Shown here piece by piece: positions 22,727 to 31,157 of a stretch of 31,268 nucleotides of DNA (the stretch's first letter is position 1; each line of letters starts with the position of its first letter). The stretch covers positions 1 to 31,268 of the forward strand of contig CBFDBT010000008.1 of NCBI GenBank assembly GCA_965603115.1, read 5' to 3'. This stretch comes from CBFDBT01 sp965603115. Lineage in GTDB: Bacteria > Pseudomonadota > Alphaproteobacteria > Sphingomonadales > Kordiimonadaceae. Position numbers and translations under genes: made by a program. The notes under the pieces are model-generated. The model was not told the DNA's origin. It saw nothing but the letters and a program-made list of their open reading frames with translations, and did no database searches.

Positions 22727-23578
22727 ATGGATAAAAATCAGGTCATAACACGCTTTGCACCAAGCCCTACGGGCCTGCTTCACAAGGGCCATGCTTTTTC
22801 GGCGCTGACGGCCTATACTTATGCCAAAGAGCATAGTGGTCTTTTCATTCTGCGTATCGAAGATATCGACACCACACGCTGCAAACAAGAGTTTACCGAT
22901 GCTATCTACGAAGATCTAAAATGGCTTGGATTATCGTGGCCAGAGCCTGTCCGTATCCAGTCGGAGCATTTCGGTGACTACCAGCGCGCGCTGGAGGTAT
23001 TAAAAGAATTGGAGCTTGTCTATCCCTGTTTTTGCACGCGAAAAGATATAAAAGACGAAATTGCGCGCAGCCCCAAGGCCCCGCACGGACCTGAAGGTGC
23101 GCTCTACCCCGGCACATGCCGACAATTGAGCGCGGGTGAGCACACTGAAAAGATAAACACTGGTGATGACCACGCATGGCGCCTTGATGTGGTCAAAGCG
23201 ATTGAATATTTAAAATCAAAGAACAAATGGCCGCTTAAATGGCAAGACAGTGATGGCAATAGCCACATTGGCGACCCTTTAAGCTTGGGTGATGTGGTGC
23301 TGGCCCGAAAAGACACGCCGACGAGTTATCATTTATCTGTCACTATCGACGACGCCATACAAGGCATAACCCACGTTATTCGCGGCACCGACTTGCTACA
23401 CACCACCCACATTCATGTGTTGCTGCAAGCGCTCTTGGGGCTAGCTACACCTATCTACCTTCACCACAAGCTGCTACTGGACGAAGACGGCAATCGCTTT
23501 GCCAAACGCAACAAATCCATGACCCTTCAATCTTTACGTCAAAAGGGCGTTGATCCCTGTTCCCTTTTGCCCCAATAA
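22727..23578 (+). CDS. gluQRS: glutamyl-Q tRNA(Asp) synthetase
   Basis: GluQRS attaches glutamate to queuosine in tRNA-Asp. The 283-aa protein is the right length: it has a GluRS catalytic core but no anticodon-binding domain. It has RFAPSPTGLLHKGHA (HIGH-like, 9-23), LRIEDIDTTRC (42-52), the zinc region CFCTRKD...YPGTCR, and the KMSKR-like DEDGNRFAKRNKS near the C-terminus. The ATG is the first in frame; no strong ribosome site is visible. It diverges from the HNH gene with 122 bases between. Confidence 0.9.
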   Translation: MDKNQVITRFAPSPTGLLHKGHAFSALTAYTYAKEHSGLFILRIEDIDTTRCKQEFTDAIYEDLKWLGLSWPEPVRIQSEHFGDYQRALEVLKELELVYPCFCTRKDIKDEIARSPKAPHGPEGALYPGTCRQLSAGEHTEKINTGDDHAWRLDVVKAIEYLKSKNKWPLKWQDSDGNSHIGDPLSLGDVVLARKDTPTSYHLSVTIDDAIQGITHVIRGTDLLHTTHIHVLLQALLGLATPIYLHHKLLLDEDGNRFAKRNKSMTLQSLRQKGVDPCSLLPQ

Positions 23579-23621
23579 GCGTTATGTATAGAAAAACACT
23601 TATTAAGGAATACCCCATATC

Positions 23622-23810
23622 ATGAATATCTTTTTTATACTCTCCGTGATAGCCCTCGTCGTGACACTCGGTATTTTGTTTGCTGGCATTCTCGGCATGG
23701 GAAAAGGTGAAATAGACGGCGCCCACAAAAGTAACAAGCTGATGCGCGCGCGGATCATTTCACAGGGCATGGTCGTTGTCTTTATGCTGTTGTGGCTTGC
23801 GACCTCTTAA
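23622..23810 (+). CDS. HIG1-domain (twin transmembrane) small protein
   Basis: This 62-aa protein consists of two transmembrane helices (about 3-24 and 45-61) with a basic loop NKLMRARIISQGMVV that matches the HIG1 motif. HIG1 proteins stabilise or modulate respiratory supercomplexes (Rcf1 in mitochondria); the bacterial homologues are presumed to act on cytochrome oxidases. It ends three bases before the cobalamin adenosyltransferase gene, a conserved alphaproteobacterial pair. RBS AAGGA at about 23605-23610 is some 12 bases before the ATG. Confidence 0.85.
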   Translation: MNIFFILSVIALVVTLGILFAGILGMGKGEIDGAHKSNKLMRARIISQGMVVVFMLLWLATS

Positions 23811-23813
23811 AAG

Positions 23814-24380
23814 ATGGTCAAACTCAATAAAATATATACCCGCACTGGCGACAAAGGCGACACAGGGCTTGTTGACGGATCTCGCGTTGCCAAACATGCA
23901 CCGCGTGTGGCGGCTTACGGCGATGTTGATGAATGTAACTCGCTTATTGGTTTGGCGCGACTCCACACCCAAGGGACAGCCGACGCCATGCTTGGCCGAA
24001 TTCAAAACGAACTTTTTGACCTCGGCGCTGATCTGGCTACTCCCGGCGATGATTATAGTGATACAACATCAGCCCTGCGCATTGTTCCAACGCAGATCGA
24101 GCGATTAGAGCGTGAAATTGACGAGATGAATGAAGACCTTCAAGCGCTCACAAGTTTTATTCTACCCGGTGGCAATGCGGCCTCCGCCCATCTGCACCAT
24201 GCGCGCACCGTTGTGCGCCGCGCCGAGCGCAGTATCACTTTTGCCAGCGAAGATACATCGATAAACCCGCTTGCTATAGAATATATCAATCGCTTATCAG
24301 ACCATTTATTTGTCATGGCGCGGCTCTTAAATGACGGCGGAAAAGCCGATGTCTTGTGGCAACCGGGCAATACTCGGTAA
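23814..24380 (+). CDS. cob(I)yrinic acid a,c-diamide / cob(I)alamin adenosyltransferase, PduO type
   Basis: The 188-aa protein adenosylates corrinoid to make coenzyme B12. The N-terminal ATP-binding pattern is KIYTRTGDKGDTGLVDGSRV (5-24), followed by AAYGDVDECNSLIGLARL. The C-terminal helix HHARTVVRRAERSI carries the Arg/Glu residues conserved in trimeric PduO enzymes. Its activity would support B12-dependent enzymes such as methylmalonyl-CoA mutase, none of which is in the window. It starts three bases after the HIG1 gene. Confidence 0.92.
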   Translation: MVKLNKIYTRTGDKGDTGLVDGSRVAKHAPRVAAYGDVDECNSLIGLARLHTQGTADAMLGRIQNELFDLGADLATPGDDYSDTTSALRIVPTQIERLEREIDEMNEDLQALTSFILPGGNAASAHLHHARTVVRRAERSITFASEDTSINPLAIEYINRLSDHLFVMARLLNDGGKADVLWQPGNTR

Positions 24381-24429
24381 AAATATGATACAACTTGTAT
24401 AAAGTACGCCATTCCACCCTTTCGAGGAA

Positions 24430-24458
24430 TTGACAGCCATCATTCAATAGGCTAACTC
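24430..24458 (+). promoter_or_regulatory. candidate promoter of etfBA
   Basis: TTGACA (24430-24435) is followed after 17 bases by TAACTC, a weak -10. It lies in the 177-base gap in front of etfB, about 100 bases before its start. The etfB ribosome site AGGAG is about eight bases before the ATG. No other clear promoter is seen in the gap. Confidence 0.3.
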
Positions 24459-24557
24459 ATAGTCATGAATATTATAGGCCAGCAACGCCCCCGTTCTGGC
24501 TGTAACCTTGCGTGTTTGTTCTAAACAGACCTAGCCCAAAAACAGGAGTTATTCTGC

Positions 24558-25304
24558 ATGAAAGTCTTAGTCCCGGTTAAGCGGGTTGTTGACTATAATG
24601 TCAAAGTACGTGTCAAGTCTGACCAGACTGGCGTTGAACTTGCGAACGTTAAAATGTCAATGAACCCATTTGATGAAATCGCTGTTGAAGAAGCGCTTCG
24701 TATAAAAGAAGCTGGCGGCTGCGAAGAAATTATTGTTGTCTCCGTTGGCCCGAGCGCTGCTCAGGAAACTATCCGCACTGGTCTAGCCATGGGCGCTGAC
24801 CGCGGCATTCTTGTTGAACATGACGGCGAAACAGAATCCCTCGCTGTTGCCAAAGTTTTAAAAGCTATCGTTGATGCTGAAGAGCCTGGTCTTGTGATTT
24901 TAGGCAAACAAGCCATCGATGATGACTGCAATCAAACGGGTCAAATGCTGGCTGAACTTCTTGGCTGGCCGCAAGGAACCTTTGCCTCCAAAGTGGAAGC
25001 AAGCGACGGCACGGTTAATGTCACGCGTGAAGTTGATGGCGGCTTAGAGACCGTAAAATTAAATATGCCTGCTGTGGTCACAACCGATCTACGTCTTAAC
25101 GAGCCTCGCTACGCAAGCCTGCCAAACATCATGAAGGCCAAGCGCAAGCCAATCGACATGAAGTCACCTGCTGATTATAGCGTTGATATGACCCCGCGCA
25201 TCACAACGCTCAAGGTTGAAGAACCCGCTAAGCGTTCTGCAGGCATTAAAGTTGAATCCGTTGAGGAATTGGTTGCAACCCTAAAAGAAAAAGGAGTGCT
25301 GTAA
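24558..25304 (+). CDS. etfB: electron transfer flavoprotein beta subunit
   Basis: EtfB with EtfA carries electrons from acyl-CoA and other dehydrogenases to ETF-ubiquinone oxidoreductase. The 248-aa sequence shows the AMP-binding ETF fold: MKVLVPVKRVVDYNVKVRV, SMNPFDEIAVEEALRIKEAG, GLAMGADRGILVEHDGE, ILGKQAIDDDCNQTGQMLAE, and the ETF-beta signature region VTREVDGGLETVKLNMPAVV followed by LRLNEPRYASLPNIMKAKRK, which includes the recognition loop used for docking to partner dehydrogenases. ATG with AGGAG. The stop and the etfA start share one base (TAATG). Confidence 0.96.
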   Translation: MKVLVPVKRVVDYNVKVRVKSDQTGVELANVKMSMNPFDEIAVEEALRIKEAGGCEEIIVVSVGPSAAQETIRTGLAMGADRGILVEHDGETESLAVAKVLKAIVDAEEPGLVILGKQAIDDDCNQTGQMLAELLGWPQGTFASKVEASDGTVNVTREVDGGLETVKLNMPAVVTTDLRLNEPRYASLPNIMKAKRKPIDMKSPADYSVDMTPRITTLKVEEPAKRSAGIKVESVEELVATLKEKGVL

Positions 25305-26230
25305 TGACTGCTCTTATTTTAGCTGAACACGACAATGCCTCCATCAAGGACGCAACCTTGTCAACCGTTACTGCCGCAGCCACTTACGGTGATATCCACA
25401 TGCTTGTTGCTGGCTCAGACTGTGCCGCTGCGGCTGACGCTGCAGCTAAAATTGCTGGCGTCACCAAAGTTCTAGTGGCTGACGATGCAACGTACGCGCA
25501 CCCACTTGCAGAAGAACTAGCCCCGCTGATCATTTCGCTTGCGGGTGACTATGATGCTATCTTGGCTCCAGCGACCACTAGCGGTAAAAACGTAATGCCG
25601 CGTGTGGCAGCGGCCCTTGATGTTGCGCAAATCTCTGAAATTGTTGCAGTGATCGACGCCAATACATTCCAGCGTCCAATTTATGCAGGCAATGCCATTG
25701 CTACCGTGCAAACAAGTGACGCCAAAAAAGTGATCACTGTACGCGCAACGGGTTTTGATAAAGCCGCAAGTGAAGGCGGATCAGCTGCTATTGAAGCCGT
25801 TGCCGCTACAAGCAAGGCTGGCATCTCTGAATTTGTCGGCGCTGAACTGTCGTCTTCTGATCGCCCTGAGCTTACAAGTGCCAAGGTTATCATCTCTGGT
25901 GGTCGCGGCATGGGGTCTGGCGAGAACTTTGCCCTTGTCGACGCCGTTGCTGACAAGCTTGGCGCAGCCGTTGGCGCTTCTCGCGCAGCCGTAGACGCAG
26001 GTTTTGTTCCCAACGATTATCAAGTGGGTCAAACCGGTAAGATCGTCGCACCTGAACTTTATATCGCTGTCGGCATCTCCGGTGCTATTCAGCATTTGGC
26101 CGGCATGAAAGATAGTAAAGTCATCGTCGCGATCAATAAAGACGAGGAAGCACCGATTTTCCAGGTCGCCGACTATGGTCTTGTTGCTGATCTTTTTGAT
26201 GCTCTGCCCGAGCTTGAAAAAGCGCTCTAA
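25304..26230 (+). CDS. etfA: electron transfer flavoprotein alpha subunit
   Basis: The 308-aa subunit has an N-terminal ETF domain (1-180: MTALILAEHDNASIKDATL; YDAILAPATTSGKNVMPRVAAAL) and a C-terminal FAD-binding domain with ISGGRGMGSGENFAL, GAAVGASRAAVDAGFVPNDY, VGQTGKIVAPELYIAVGISG and AINKDEEAPIFQVADYG, the standard EtfA motifs. Together with EtfB it feeds the ubiquinone pool. It is translationally coupled to etfB. A hairpin terminator follows 11 bases after the stop. Confidence 0.96.
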   Translation: MTALILAEHDNASIKDATLSTVTAAATYGDIHMLVAGSDCAAAADAAAKIAGVTKVLVADDATYAHPLAEELAPLIISLAGDYDAILAPATTSGKNVMPRVAAALDVAQISEIVAVIDANTFQRPIYAGNAIATVQTSDAKKVITVRATGFDKAASEGGSAAIEAVAATSKAGISEFVGAELSSSDRPELTSAKVIISGGRGMGSGENFALVDAVADKLGAAVGASRAAVDAGFVPNDYQVGQTGKIVAPELYIAVGISGAIQHLAGMKDSKVIVAINKDEEAPIFQVADYGLVADLFDALPELEKAL

Positions 26231-26240
26231 TATATACTGA

Positions 26241-26264
26241 ATGAGGCACTCAAGAGTGCCTCAT
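26241..26264 (+). terminator. hairpin after etfA
   Basis: ATGAGGCACTC and GAGTGCCTCAT form an 11-base perfect stem with an AA in the middle (so a four-base loop in practice). The T-run after it is only short (TTCAT). It lies between etfA and the dehydrogenase gene and may limit, rather than stop, read-through. Confidence 0.7.
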
Positions 26265-26293
26265 TTCATATCAAAATTAAAACGGAACTCGTC

Positions 26294-27169
26294 ATGATAA
26301 AAAAAGTTGGTGTTATTGGATCAGGTCAAATGGGCAATGGCATCGCGCACATTGCAGCTATAGCCGGATATGATGTTGTACTATGTGATATTAGCATGGA
26401 GCGCGCTGAAGCCGGATTAGAAGTGATCAAGGGCAATCTTGCTCGCATGGTTACCAAAGACAAAATCAGTGAAGGTGACGCTATTGCAGCACTAGACCGG
26501 ATCACTCTCGGCGACAATCTCAGCGTCATGAGTGATGTGGACATAGCCATTGAAGCGGCGGCAGAAAAAGAATCCCTTAAAGTTTCTATTTTTGAAGAGC
26601 TTTGCAAGCATATCAAAGACAGTACCATCGTCGCGTCAAACACATCCTCAATATCTATCACTCGCCTCGCCGCAGCTACTGACCGTCCTGAAAAGTTCAT
26701 GGGCGTGCATTTCATGAACCCAGTACCGATTATGAAATTGGTGGAACTTATTCGCGGTATCGCAACAGATGACGCCACTTTTGAAATTGTGCATAACTTT
26801 GCCCTATCGCTCGGCAAAATCACATCGGTTTCAGAGGATTTTCCGGCTTTCATCGTCAACCGCATATTAATGCCTATGATCAATGAAGCCGTCTATACAC
26901 TCTATGAAGGCGTTGGCTCGGTTAAAGATATCGACCTTGGTATGGAGCTTGGCACCAACCACCCGATGGGCCCTTTGAAGCTCGCTGATTTCATCGGTCT
27001 TGATACCTGTCTAGCCATTATGCAGGTGCTATACGAAGGTTTGGGCGATAGCAAATACCGCCCTTGCCCCTTGCTTGTTAAATATGTTGAAGCCGGATGG
27101 CTCGGCAAAAAAACCGGCAAAGGCTTTTATGACTACTCTGGTGGCGGTGACCCCATACCAACACGCTAA
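26294..27169 (+). CDS. hbd: 3-hydroxybutyryl-CoA dehydrogenase
   Basis: The 291-aa enzyme oxidises 3-hydroxyacyl-CoA to acetoacetyl-CoA with NAD(P). It has an N-terminal Rossmann fold with VIGSGQMGNGIAHIAA (G9-x-G11-x-x-G14), the catalytic His H139 in FMGVHFMNPVPIMKLVE (E151), and a C-terminal dimerisation domain (FPAFIVNRILMPMINEA; MGPLKLADFIGLD; GKKTGKGFYDYSGG). The length fits the single-domain enzymes rather than the FadB multifunctional protein. Its placement behind etfBA fits beta-oxidation or polyhydroxybutyrate/butyrate metabolism. The ATG is preceded by a weak CGGA. Confidence 0.94.
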   Translation: MIKKVGVIGSGQMGNGIAHIAAIAGYDVVLCDISMERAEAGLEVIKGNLARMVTKDKISEGDAIAALDRITLGDNLSVMSDVDIAIEAAAEKESLKVSIFEELCKHIKDSTIVASNTSSISITRLAAATDRPEKFMGVHFMNPVPIMKLVELIRGIATDDATFEIVHNFALSLGKITSVSEDFPAFIVNRILMPMINEAVYTLYEGVGSVKDIDLGMELGTNHPMGPLKLADFIGLDTCLAIMQVLYEGLGDSKYRPCPLLVKYVEAGWLGKKTGKGFYDYSGGGDPIPTR

Positions 27170-27176
27170 TTAATCG

Positions 27177-27207
27177 AAGGCCTCGCTTAATCGGCGGGGC
27201 CTTTTTT
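27177..27207 (+). terminator. intrinsic terminator after hbd
   Basis: AAGGCCTCGC (27177-27186) pairs with GCGGGGCCTT (27194-27203, one G-T pair) around a seven-base loop and is followed by six T in a row. It lies eight bases after the hbd stop. Confidence 0.9.
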
Positions 27208-27232
27208 ATGTAAAATATAGAGTATGTTGACC

Positions 27233-27904
27233 ATGAAATTAATTACTGCAAGCAAGAATTATTCTAGTTGGTCCCTCAGGGGTTGGCTGGCGGTCAAGCT
27301 ATCCGGCCTTGCCTTTGAAGAAGTTATTCTCACCCTTGATGTCCCTGAGTTTTATGAAGATATCAAGAAATATAGCCCTACAAATTGTGTGCCCGTGCTG
27401 CACCATGGTATGGCGGTTATCTGGGATTCGCTTGCTATCATCGATTATATCGACCGCCTGTGCCCCTCTCTCAAACTGTGGCCAGATGATGCTGCGGCTT
27501 TTGGCCACGCGAGGGCTATAAGTGCTGAAATGCACAGTGGTTTCATGGCACTTAGAAGCGCTGCACCAATGAATATCCGACGAAAATATACAGGCCTTGG
27601 GCTAAGCGATGCCGTGGCAAAAGACGTTGCCCGCATTGATACTATTTGGTCTGAGGCACGTACAAAATTTGGCGCGGATGGTGATTTCCTTTTTGGCGAC
27701 TTTAGCGCGGCTGACATCATGTATGCGCCGGTTATTTTCCGCTTTCAAACATACGATCTGCCACGCTCTGATATTTCTGACGCCTACATAAATGCCATGC
27801 TTGACCACCCTGCCATGCAGGAATGGGCAAAAGATGCACTGCAGGAAACGGAAGTGCTGGAACGTGAAGAATTGGACCCTAGCACCACCATGCTTGGGAA
27901 ATAG
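27233..27904 (+). CDS. glutathione S-transferase family protein
   Basis: The ATG at 27233 (MKLITASKNYSSWSLRGWLAV) is preferred: AGAG lies ten bases upstream, but only one base before the other in-frame ATG at 27224. The 223-aa protein has a thioredoxin-like N-terminal domain with S-S-W-S (Ser candidate for the glutathione site), VPVLHHGMAVIWDSLAIIDYI (cis-Pro and the Glu/Asp-Ser GSH-binding signature) and an all-helical C-terminal domain (FGDFSAADIMYAPVIFRFQ). It resembles the YfcF/zeta-like bacterial GSTs with SNYSSWSLR starts. The substrate is unknown. Confidence 0.88.
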   Translation: MKLITASKNYSSWSLRGWLAVKLSGLAFEEVILTLDVPEFYEDIKKYSPTNCVPVLHHGMAVIWDSLAIIDYIDRLCPSLKLWPDDAAAFGHARAISAEMHSGFMALRSAAPMNIRRKYTGLGLSDAVAKDVARIDTIWSEARTKFGADGDFLFGDFSAADIMYAPVIFRFQTYDLPRSDISDAYINAMLDHPAMQEWAKDALQETEVLEREELDPSTTMLGK

Positions 27905-27997
27905 AAAAACACTTGTCTTAAAAGAAGAAAACACTAGTTAATTTCATGTAGCGATGCACCTGTCTCTGTCATTATATGTTTGAAATGGATCTAGTAT

Positions 27998-28957
27998 ATG
28001 CAAAGTAATCAAGATAATTTTCACCAACAATTTGATCAACGCCCTTTAAGCGATGCCGACCGCACCGAATATGGTCACATGCTGCATAGTGCTTTTAATA
28101 GCTGGTACTGGGATCATGGTTGGGGACGAGATTATTTTACCTGCACGCCCGATGAAGCTGCTGTATTTTATGATATTTACAATGATTTAAACCCAGGCTG
28201 TAACATTGCCTTTTTTGACCGTTCGTCAGACAAACTTGCTGGGGCTTGTTTTTATCATCCCCGCCAGCACCATGTCAGCCTTGGCATAATGGCCGTACAT
28301 CCCGAATATTTTAATCGTGGCGTTGGGCGGGCGCTTGTCGATGGCATCGTCGATTTCACAGAAAAAAATAACCTGAGCTCTCTTCGTCTCGTGTCCAGTG
28401 CGATGAATATGGATTCTTTTTCACTCTATAACCGGTCCGGCTTAGTGCCGCGCGTATCTTACAATGACATGATCCTAGAGGTTCCCGCAGGTGGCATGAC
28501 AGTTCCCGTGGCTGGACAAGGTCGTGTCCGCAAGGCCACCCGCAATGACCTTGAAGCCATGGCCAAACTTGAACTTGAATTAAGCGGTATCAGCCGCAGC
28601 ATTGACTATGAATATGCTATTGAAAACAAGCGCGGCTATCTGCAAGCTCTTGTGATTGAAGATGAAAACGGAGCTATAAGCGGATTTGCAATAGCTGTTC
28701 GGTGCCCCGCTTTAAATATGATTGGTCCATGTGTCGCCCGAAGCGAGGAAGATGCTCTTGCGCTGGTTCGCTGCCAACTTGATTATTTTGCAGGACTTGT
28801 TCCGCTTTTTCTTGTGCCAATGCAAAAGCGCCATATGGTCGAAACGCTCTACAGTTGGGGCGCCCGAAACGTGGAAACCCATTTATATCAAATTCGCGGC
28901 GACTATACCCCATGTACAGGCGTTAATATGCCAAGCTTCCTACCCGAAACAGGTTAG
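27998..28957 (+). CDS. GNAT-family N-acetyltransferase, probably two GNAT domains
   Basis: The 319-aa protein has an N-terminal GNAT domain (about 15-155) with the acetyl-CoA motif VHPEYFNRGVGRALVDGI (pattern R/Q-x-x-G-x-G/A: NRGVGRA) and FSLYNRSGLVPR. A second, weaker GNAT domain starts with RVRKATRNDLEAMAKLELE and ends with a C-terminal strand region. The second copy lacks a clear acetyl-CoA P-loop, so it may be structural. Substrate unknown. ATG at 27998; ribosome site weak. Its stop overlaps the stop of the convergent TlpA-like gene by four bases. Confidence 0.82.
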   Translation: MQSNQDNFHQQFDQRPLSDADRTEYGHMLHSAFNSWYWDHGWGRDYFTCTPDEAAVFYDIYNDLNPGCNIAFFDRSSDKLAGACFYHPRQHHVSLGIMAVHPEYFNRGVGRALVDGIVDFTEKNNLSSLRLVSSAMNMDSFSLYNRSGLVPRVSYNDMILEVPAGGMTVPVAGQGRVRKATRNDLEAMAKLELELSGISRSIDYEYAIENKRGYLQALVIEDENGAISGFAIAVRCPALNMIGPCVARSEEDALALVRCQLDYFAGLVPLFLVPMQKRHMVETLYSWGARNVETHLYQIRGDYTPCTGVNMPSFLPETG

Positions 28958-29532
28958 GGCTGCTGGTTTATCAAATGTTCAAATAAAGCAATTGCGTCGG
29001 GGCTGTCCCACTCCAACGCACCCAAATAACTCGCAACAACTTTACCATCTTTGTCAATAACATGGGATGTGGGCAATTTGCCTTCTGCCAAAGTATAGGC
29101 CGACGCTGTTGTGGGATCTGCGTAAAGCTTAAGGTGTTTAAGCTCTAGGTTATCCATATATTCTCGCGCTTTGCTTACGCCTTCACGGTCAACATTAATA
29201 GCCACAACCTCGAACATTTCACTGCCAAGCTTGGCTTGCAAACGGTCAAGGGCTGGCATTTCAACTATGCAGGGGCCACACCAACTCGCCCAGAGATTAA
29301 TCAATCTAACCTTGCCCTCTTGATCATCAATAACAAACGCAGAGCCATCTTCTAAAACGACATTAACCGCGGTAAGTGGTTCAGGCGTGTTATGAAAGGC
29401 CATGGTCGACAGTTCACCAATTTGATAATTTTTAAGCGAAGAGCTTGATGTTAAATGCTCAAACATATTATATGCTACTACGGTAACGATAAAACATGCT
29501 ATGGCGAGCAAGAGTAACTTTATATGATGCAA
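28954..29532 (-). CDS. TlpA-like membrane-anchored thioredoxin
   Basis: The best start is the TTG at 29532, with AGGAG eight bases upstream; the frame extends to 29610 but that part overlaps argH. The 192-aa product has a signal anchor (about 4-20, IKLLLLAIACFIVTVVAY), then a TlpA/AhpC-TSA fold with NLWASWCGPCIVEMPAL (C85, C88), VVAINVDREG and the cis-Pro LPTSHVIDKDG. It would act as a periplasmic reductant, possibly in cytochrome c maturation. It is divergent from argH, as in several alphaproteobacteria. Confidence 0.9.
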   Translation of the reverse strand: MHHIKLLLLAIACFIVTVVAYNMFEHLTSSSSLKNYQIGELSTMAFHNTPEPLTAVNVVLEDGSAFVIDDQEGKVRLINLWASWCGPCIVEMPALDRLQAKLGSEMFEVVAINVDREGVSKAREYMDNLELKHLKLYADPTTASAYTLAEGKLPTSHVIDKDGKVVASYLGALEWDSPDAIALFEHLINQQP

Positions 29533-29554
29533 CGCGCTAACTCCTGGAAATAAA

Positions 29555-31021
29555 ATGACTGAGCAAGACAATAGCCCACAAGCGGCAAAAAACAAGAAAC
29601 AAGATTCCACAAAAGGTCAGGGGCCTGGTAAAGGCCAAGGATCTGGTAAAGGAATGTGGGGCGGGCGCTTTGGTGATGGACCCTCTTCTATTATGCAGGC
29701 CATTAACGCTTCTATTGATATTGATAAACGCTTTGCTGCACAAGACATTGCAGGGTCAAAGGCCCATGCAGCCATGCTGGCTTCAGTCGGAGTATTAACA
29801 CAAGGGGATGAAGCTGATATCCAGCGCGGTTTGGATCAAATAGAGCAAGAAATCCAAGCTGGCAACTTCACGTATGATGCCGCGCTTGAAGATATCCATA
29901 TGCATATAGAATCGCGCCTCAAGGAAATCATTGGAGACGCCGCCGGACGCTTGCATACTGCGCGCAGTCGCAATGACCAGGTTGCAACCGATTTTAAACT
30001 GTGGGTACGCGATACCATCGATAATCTTGATGACATGCTGAAAGAGTATCAGTTAGCTCTGCTAGATAAAGCTGGGCTATTTGCCGATTGGGTTATGCCC
30101 GGTTTTACACATTTGCAAACAGCGCAGCCCGTGACCCTCGGTCACCATTTAATGGCTTATTTTGAAATGAGTACACGGGATCGTTCACGCCTTGCTGATT
30201 GTCGCAAGCGCCTTAATACATCACCGCTCGGCTGTGCTGCCCTAGCTGGAACCAGCTTTGCAATTGATCGGGATATGACAGCAAAAGCGCTCGGCTTTGA
30301 CGCGCCATCGGCTAACTCGCTGGACGCGGTCTCTGATCGTGATTTTGCAATTGAATTTTTATCAACACTTTCTCTCACCAGCATGCATCTCTCGCGCTTT
30401 GCTGACGAGATTGTGCTGTGGGCCAGCGCACAATTTAACTTCCTTAAGCTCAGCGATGGCTTTTCTACTGGCTCTTCGATTATGCCACAAAAACGTAATC
30501 CCGATGCTGCTGAGCTTGTACGCGCCAAATTTGGTCGAATTCAAGGCTCTCTCACCGGCTTACTCACGGTTATGAAGGGTCTGCCGCTCGCATATTCTAA
30601 AGACATGCAAGAAGACAAAGCCCCTGTCTTTCAAGCCGTGGATGACATTGAGCTTTCACTTGCTGCCATGACAGGCATGATCAAAGACTTAAAGCCAAAC
30701 AAAGATATATTAGCCGCTGCCGCAAACCATGGATATTCAACTGCTACAGACCTTGCTGATTGGTTAGTGCGTGTTGGTGGAATACCGTTTAGAGACGCAC
30801 ATCATGTAACTGGCACCATAGTCAAAATAGCTGAAAATAAGGGTATGCTTTTATCAGAACTCACACTTGAGGACATGCAGTCGGTAGATGCGCGCATCAC
30901 ACAAGAGGTATATGATGTCTTAAGCGTTGAAGCATCTGTCGCCAGTCGCACTTCATATGGTGGCACAGCACCATCGTGTGTTCGCGCCGCCATCAAACAA
31001 GCCCGGGAGACACTGCCATGA
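29555..31021 (+). CDS. argH: argininosuccinate lyase
   Basis: ArgH splits argininosuccinate to arginine and fumarate. The 488-aa frame contains MWGGRFGDGPSSIMQAINAS, DIHMHIESRLKEIIG, TARSRNDQVATDFKLWV, LQTAQPVTLGHHLMAYFEM, the fumarate-lyase signature GSSIMPQKRNPD and EDKAPVFQAVDDIE. It has a 33-residue Gly/Lys-rich N-terminal extension with two tandem six-residue units (GQGPGK, GQGSGK; 29615-29650) before the canonical MWGGRF start. The ATG at 29654 is a plausible alternative start and would leave room for a divergent promoter. It overlaps the next gene by four bases (ATGA), so coupled translation is likely. Confidence 0.95.
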   Translation: MTEQDNSPQAAKNKKQDSTKGQGPGKGQGSGKGMWGGRFGDGPSSIMQAINASIDIDKRFAAQDIAGSKAHAAMLASVGVLTQGDEADIQRGLDQIEQEIQAGNFTYDAALEDIHMHIESRLKEIIGDAAGRLHTARSRNDQVATDFKLWVRDTIDNLDDMLKEYQLALLDKAGLFADWVMPGFTHLQTAQPVTLGHHLMAYFEMSTRDRSRLADCRKRLNTSPLGCAALAGTSFAIDRDMTAKALGFDAPSANSLDAVSDRDFAIEFLSTLSLTSMHLSRFADEIVLWASAQFNFLKLSDGFSTGSSIMPQKRNPDAAELVRAKFGRIQGSLTGLLTVMKGLPLAYSKDMQEDKAPVFQAVDDIELSLAAMTGMIKDLKPNKDILAAAANHGYSTATDLADWLVRVGGIPFRDAHHVTGTIVKIAENKGMLLSELTLEDMQSVDARITQEVYDVLSVEASVASRTSYGGTAPSCVRAAIKQARETLP

Positions 31022-31128
31022 AAAAATTCCTTATAGTTTTTACCATAAGTTTACTTGTCATCAGCCTTAGTGCCTGCGGTAAAAAAGGTGAACTCAAACC
31101 ACCGGCAAGCCAAGAAAAAACTAATTAG
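31018..31128 (+). CDS. lptM: LptM-like small lipoprotein
   Basis: The 36-aa lipoprotein has a signal (MKKFLIVFTISLLVISLSAC) with lipobox LSAC (Cys at 20), followed by GKKGELKPPASQ. The GKKGPL/ELxPP motif is diagnostic for LptM (YifL), which in E. coli stabilises the LptD-LptE outer-membrane LPS translocon. The gene order argH-lptM-lysA is conserved in alphaproteobacteria. It overlaps argH by four bases. Confidence 0.85.
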   Translation: MKKFLIVFTISLLVISLSACGKKGELKPPASQEKTN

Positions 31129-31157
31129 TGTCTATTCAATAACAGGACTGGGGCCCA

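Noticed and set aside
26326..26883. 185-codon minus-strand frame inside hbd
   Set aside because: Shadow of a clear 3-hydroxybutyryl-CoA dehydrogenase; long only because of codon bias.
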